Both the position numbers and the translations under genes were made by a program. Under the pieces are notes generated by a model. It made no database searches. It saw nothing but the letters and a program-made list of their open reading frames with translations, and had not been told where the DNA came from. A stretch of 64,000 nt of DNA from Variovorax sp. J2L1-78 (GTDB lineage: Bacteria > Pseudomonadota > Gammaproteobacteria > Burkholderiales > Burkholderiaceae_C), in contig NZ_JASZYB010000001.1 in NCBI RefSeq assembly GCF_030317205.1, forward strand, positions 868,001 to 932,000. The letters are read 5' to 3'. Below are positions 60,623 through 64,000 of the stretch, piece by piece (within the stretch, counting starts at the first letter, position 1; each line of letters opens with the position of its first letter).

Positions 60623-62248
60623 TCATGGTTCGGTGCGCGGCTGGAAGTACAGGTCCGCGAAGCTCCCGCGGATGTTCTCGCCGGTCGGCGCGTAGTCGCG
60701 CACCTTCTTCGCCGCCACCGTGATCTGCGGATTGGCGCCCAGCTCGATCGACGGGATGTCGCGGTGCACGATCTGCTGGAAGTCGACGAAGAGCTGCCGG
60801 CGCCTGGCCTCGTCCACCTCGACCGCCGCGGCCTCCAGCAGGCGATCCACTTCCGGATTCACGTAGTGCGGCGCGTTGGAGAACGGCAGGCCGATCTTGA
60901 AGTTCTTCGACCAGAACACGCGCTGCACGCCCACCGTGGGATCGAACAGGTTCGTGAGGCTTTCCAGCGTGATGTCGAAGGCCCGTTCGGTGTAGGCCTT
61001 GGTAACGTAGGTCGCGAAGTCGTAGCTCTCGAGCGCCGCGTCGATGCCGATGCGCCCCAGTGACTGGCGCACGAAGTCCGCCGCGCGCCGATCCTGGAAG
61101 GGGTTGTAGAGCAGCCGCAGCTTCAGGCGCGTGCCACCTGCGCCGCGCTGGAGGCCGGCTGCATCGAGCGCCGCTTCGGCCGCCTTCGGGTTGTACGGAT
61201 AGGGCTGGATGCTCGCGTCGTGGTAGCGCGCGATGCCCTTGCCGATCGGCGAAGCCGAGGGCGTGCCGTAGCCGTACCACACCGTCTTGGCGAACGCATT
61301 GACGTCGATGGCCTGCGCGATCGCCCGTCGCACCTCGAGTTTTTGCAGCACCGGCGTGTCGAGGTTGAAGTAGATCTGCTGGTGGCTGCCCAGGTAAGGC
61401 GAGATGCGCGCGTCGATCTCGATGCCGGGGAGCTTCCTGAACCGCTCCACGTCCGACAGCGGTATGCCACCGGTGCCGTTGGCCAGGTCGGCCGCGCCCG
61501 ACTCCAGCGCCGCCGCACGCGCCGCGGCGTCGAGCACGAAGCGCACCACCACGCGCTCGAGGTAGGGCTTGGGCTTGTCCCAGTAGTTCGGGTTGCGCTC
61601 CAGGATGATGTGGCTGCCCTGCACCCACTCCTTGAAGACGAAGGGCCCGGTGCCCACCGGTGCGCTGTTGTATTTGCTGGACGCGATGTCGGTGCCTTCG
61701 TAGAGGTGCTTCGGCACGATCGGCGACTCGGTGGAGGCCAGCGCCGTCAGCAGGAACGGTGACGGCTTGCTCAGCACGATGACGGCGGTGTGCGGGTCGG
61801 GCGTCTTCACCTCCACCACGTTGGCGAAGGTGCCGCGCCCGCGCGGATGCACCTGCTTGAGCGTGAGGATCGAGAACGCGACATCGGCGGAGCTGAAATC
61901 CCGTCCGTCGTGCCACTTCACGCCTTTGCGCAGCGTGAAGGTGTATTGCAGCCCATCCGCGCTCTGCGACCAAGTCGTGGCGAGCAGCGGCTTGGGCTTG
62001 AGCTCGTAGTCGTAGGTCAGCAGCCCCTCGACGATCTTCGGGCCGATCTCGGCGTTGCCACCGGCCGTGGTCGTGAGCGGCACGATCGACGAGGGCACGG
62101 GGTTGATCAGCCAGGTCAGCGTGCCGCCCGGCCGCGGCTGGGCCGTGGCGGTCAGCGCCGCGAAGGCAAAAGAAGCGGCGGCGGCGGCGACCACGGCCGA
62201 TGCCGCGCGCTGCGGCATCGGCCGCGTGGAAGTCCAAGGTGTCGTCAT
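60623..62248 (-). CDS. Family-5 ABC substrate-binding protein 2
   Basis: 541 residues with a signal peptide (ASAVVAAAAASFAFAALTATA). Same family as the convergent gene: VEGLLTYDYELKPKPLLATT, LRKGVKWHDGRDFSSADVAF, GTGPFVFKEWVQGSHIILER, NLFDPTVGVQRVFWSKNFK. The shared segments show that the two genes are paralogues now in opposite orientation. Divergent from the amidohydrolase gene at 62495 across about 246 bp of promoter DNA. Confidence 0.9.
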   Translation of the reverse strand: MTTPWTSTRPMPQRAASAVVAAAAASFAFAALTATAQPRPGGTLTWLINPVPSSIVPLTTTAGGNAEIGPKIVEGLLTYDYELKPKPLLATTWSQSADGLQYTFTLRKGVKWHDGRDFSSADVAFSILTLKQVHPRGRGTFANVVEVKTPDPHTAVIVLSKPSPFLLTALASTESPIVPKHLYEGTDIASSKYNSAPVGTGPFVFKEWVQGSHIILERNPNYWDKPKPYLERVVVRFVLDAAARAAALESGAADLANGTGGIPLSDVERFRKLPGIEIDARISPYLGSHQQIYFNLDTPVLQKLEVRRAIAQAIDVNAFAKTVWYGYGTPSASPIGKGIARYHDASIQPYPYNPKAAEAALDAAGLQRGAGGTRLKLRLLYNPFQDRRAADFVRQSLGRIGIDAALESYDFATYVTKAYTERAFDITLESLTNLFDPTVGVQRVFWSKNFKIGLPFSNAPHYVNPEVDRLLEAAAVEVDEARRRQLFVDFQQIVHRDIPSIELGANPQITVAAKKVRDYAPTGENIRGSFADLYFQPRTEP

Positions 62249-62494
62249 GTCTTTTCTCTGAAGGCCGGAGGGACCGCTTCACATGCAGCGGCGTCGCAGG
62301 TTAGCCGCGCGCTCCGGCAGGCCAAACAATGGATGCGCGCTTCGATATCTGTTTTTCCTGCATGCGTGGCGTGCCCTCTCCGCGTGGCCGTGCCTTATGC
62401 ACGCACCGGCTAAGCAATCCCAAAAGCCTTCTTTGGCGAGTGCACGGCCCGCGCGTAGCCTGAACGGCTCCTGTCTCCACCGAGGAATCCACAG

Positions 62495-64000
62495 ATGAAC
62501 GATCGTTTGAAACCCGTGCACGCTTCGCGCTCCGCCGCCGTCAAGGCCGGCCTCGACCATCCCGTGATCGACACGGATGTCCACGTCAACGACTTCGCCC
62601 CGGTGCTGGAGGACTACGTGGCGCAGTACGGCGGCGTCAAGCTGGTCGATGCGCTTCGCAAGGCGCTGGGCGGGCGCTTCGTCACGCGCAACGGCGGCGG
62701 CAAGGACTGGTACCAGCAGAGCGCCGAGGAGCGCCAGTTCCACCGCACGCTGCGCGCGCCCTGGTGGGCCCGCGTGACGCGCAACACCTACGACCTGGCC
62801 ACCTACACGCTGCCCGCCTTGCTGCACGAGCGCCTGGGCGAACAGGGCTCGGACTACTCGATCCTGTTCCCCAACGATGTGCTGTCGCCAGCCGCTGCCG
62901 GCAGCGAATACCGCCAGCCGCTGCACCGCGCGATCAACCACTTCCATGCCGACCAGTACCGGCCGTATGCCGACCGCCTGACGCCGGTCGCGGGCATCCC
63001 GCTGCACACGCCGCAGGAAGGCATCGAGGAGCTCGAGTTCGCGGTCAAGACGCTCGGCCTGAAGGTGATCAACATCGCCGGCGGCGTGCGCCGGCCGATC
63101 CGCGCCATCGCCGAGAAGTACCCGGCGAAGGAACACCCCGAGATCGCCAAGCAGGTCGGCTACATCGATTTCTACGGCATCGACAGCGAGCACGACTACG
63201 ACCCGTTCTGGGCCAAGGTGGTCGAGCTCGGCGTGCCGGTCACCACGCATTACGGCAGCCAGGGGTGGACGGGGCGCCAGTCGATCAGCAACTACATGAA
63301 CAACCACATCGGCCACTTCGCCGACGGCTCGCAGGCCTTCGCCAAGGCGCTGTTCTTCGGCGGCGTCACGCGGCGCTTTCCGGGTCTGCGCGTGGGCCTG
63401 CTCGAAGGTGGTGCCGACTGGGGCTCGCACGTCTACACCCATCTCGTGGACCGCTGGGAGAAGCGCAACAGGCATGCCGTGCGCAACTACGATCCGGCCG
63501 AGGCCGACGTCGAACTGCTCGCCTCGCTGTTCAAGCAATACGGCGGCGACTTCGTCAAGGGCCGCACGCTGGACAAGGCCACGCTGCTGCGCGACAGCCT
63601 GGGCATTTCCGCGTTGCCCCACAGCCGCGAACCGAACGAGTCGGAGATCGACGACTTCGCGCTGGCCGGCATCGAGAAGGTGGAGGACATCCGCGACCGC
63701 TGGGTGAACAACTTCTACTTCGGCTCGGAGGCCGATGACCGCACGGTGGCCGCTGCCTTCAACGACAAGGTGAATCCGCTGGGCACGAAGATCAACGCGA
63801 TCTGGTCGTCCGACGTGGGCCACTGGGACGTGCCCGAGTTCACCGAGCCGCTGGCCGAGACCTGGGACCTGGTGCAGCAGGGCGTGATCTCCGCTGCCGA
63901 CTTCAAGGCCTTCGTCTTCGACAACCCGCACCGCTTCTACACCGAGGCGAATCCGCGCTTCTTCGAAGGCACCGAGGTCGGCCGTAAGCTCGGCCTGAAG
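62495..64000 (+). CDS. TIM-barrel amidohydrolase-related protein, 3' truncated
   Basis: 501 complete codons run to the end of the window without a stop. The start ATG 62495 follows GAGGAAT. Metal-site residues of the amidohydrolase-2 family are visible: VIDTDVHVND near the N-terminus (D-x-H), VTTHYGSQGWTG in the middle, GLLEGGADWGSH, and WSSDVGHWDVP late (Asp). Such enzymes hydrolyse or decarboxylate small molecules in the cytoplasm. The neighbouring transport and hydantoinase genes suggest a role in the same catabolic route. The C-terminus lies outside the window. Confidence 0.82.
   Translation, partial: MNDRLKPVHASRSAAVKAGLDHPVIDTDVHVNDFAPVLEDYVAQYGGVKLVDALRKALGGRFVTRNGGGKDWYQQSAEERQFHRTLRAPWWARVTRNTYDLATYTLPALLHERLGEQGSDYSILFPNDVLSPAAAGSEYRQPLHRAINHFHADQYRPYADRLTPVAGIPLHTPQEGIEELEFAVKTLGLKVINIAGGVRRPIRAIAEKYPAKEHPEIAKQVGYIDFYGIDSEHDYDPFWAKVVELGVPVTTHYGSQGWTGRQSISNYMNNHIGHFADGSQAFAKALFFGGVTRRFPGLRVGLLEGGADWGSHVYTHLVDRWEKRNRHAVRNYDPAEADVELLASLFKQYGGDFVKGRTLDKATLLRDSLGISALPHSREPNESEIDDFALAGIEKVEDIRDRWVNNFYFGSEADDRTVAAAFNDKVNPLGTKINAIWSSDVGHWDVPEFTEPLAETWDLVQQGVISAADFKAFVFDNPHRFYTEANPRFFEGTEVGRKLGLK

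Noticed and set aside
1..64000. rRNA and tRNA genes
   Set aside because: None recognised by eye on either strand; neither mobile element is next to a visible tRNA.

Overview
The window is GC-rich chromosomal DNA of a Variovorax-like betaproteobacterium (Comamonadaceae, Burkholderiales). The evidence is the mltG-tmk-holB-pilZ-tatD run, codon use strongly biased to G/C at third positions, and the large set of ABC-transport and catabolic genes typical of that group. The genus is inferred from gene content; no rRNA or tRNA gene is visible to confirm it.

Layout. (1) 1-10,791 is ordinary chromosome: the 3' part of an isochorismatase-type hydrolase, two small membrane proteins, a hemerythrin, an iron-dependent alcohol dehydrogenase/maleylacetate reductase, an alpha/beta hydrolase, a thioesterase-GNAT fusion, ygfZ, and the mltG-tmk-holB-pilZ-tatD-ankyrin operon. 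(2) About 10,802-32,051 is a Tn7/Tn5053-like transposon of about 21 kb. It has related terminal repeats at both ends, tniA-tniB-tniQ at the left end (tniB is split at a 13-G tract), and a divergent tyrosine recombinase / KfrA-like coiled-coil pair flanking a perfect 11-6-11 recombination core, as in the TnpS/TnpT resolution module of Tn4651. Its cargo is two unknown genes, a HAD hydrolase, an IetAS-type AAA ATPase/subtilase defence pair, and an uncharacterised four-gene operon (membrane protein, PD-(D/E)XK-like nuclease, DUF3800 protein, 617-residue protein with an R-x4-H motif). (3) About 32,102-40,004 is a 7.9-kb prophage-like element integrated at the chromosomal dif site; dif-like sequences lie at both ends (32,085-32,112 and 39,988-40,015). 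It encodes a two-tyrosine HUH replication initiator, a collagen-repeat protein, an M15 endolysin, a small holin-like protein and several unknown proteins. No Zot/pI-type assembly ATPase, integrase or recognisable capsid gene is present. (4) 40,069-64,000 is chromosome again: an SDR/CmcJ-type oxidoreductase pair, an exported methyltransferase-like protein, then a long co-directional cluster (four-domain rhodanese, two amino-acid binding proteins, Ldh2-type dehydrogenase, aminotransferase, two permeases, ATPase, cysteine-dioxygenase-like protein, Cys/Met lyase, HyuA, two HyuB paralogues, family-5 binding protein), a divergent second family-5 binding protein, and a truncated TIM-barrel amidohydrolase.

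How the parts fit. Before the insertions the ankyrin gene probably ended some 50 bp from dif, at the replication terminus. The transposon landed between that gene and dif with its right end 33 bp from the XerC arm. A Xer-exploiting phage integrated at dif itself and left a regenerated dif on its right side. The best candidates for undescribed biology are the four-gene operon at 27,586-31,770, the dif-integrated phage with an unusual gene set, and the hybrid of Tni transposition genes with a TnpS/TnpT-like resolution module. The right-hand cluster looks like uptake and breakdown of a sulfur- and nitrogen-containing amino-acid-like compound, with the substrate unknown.
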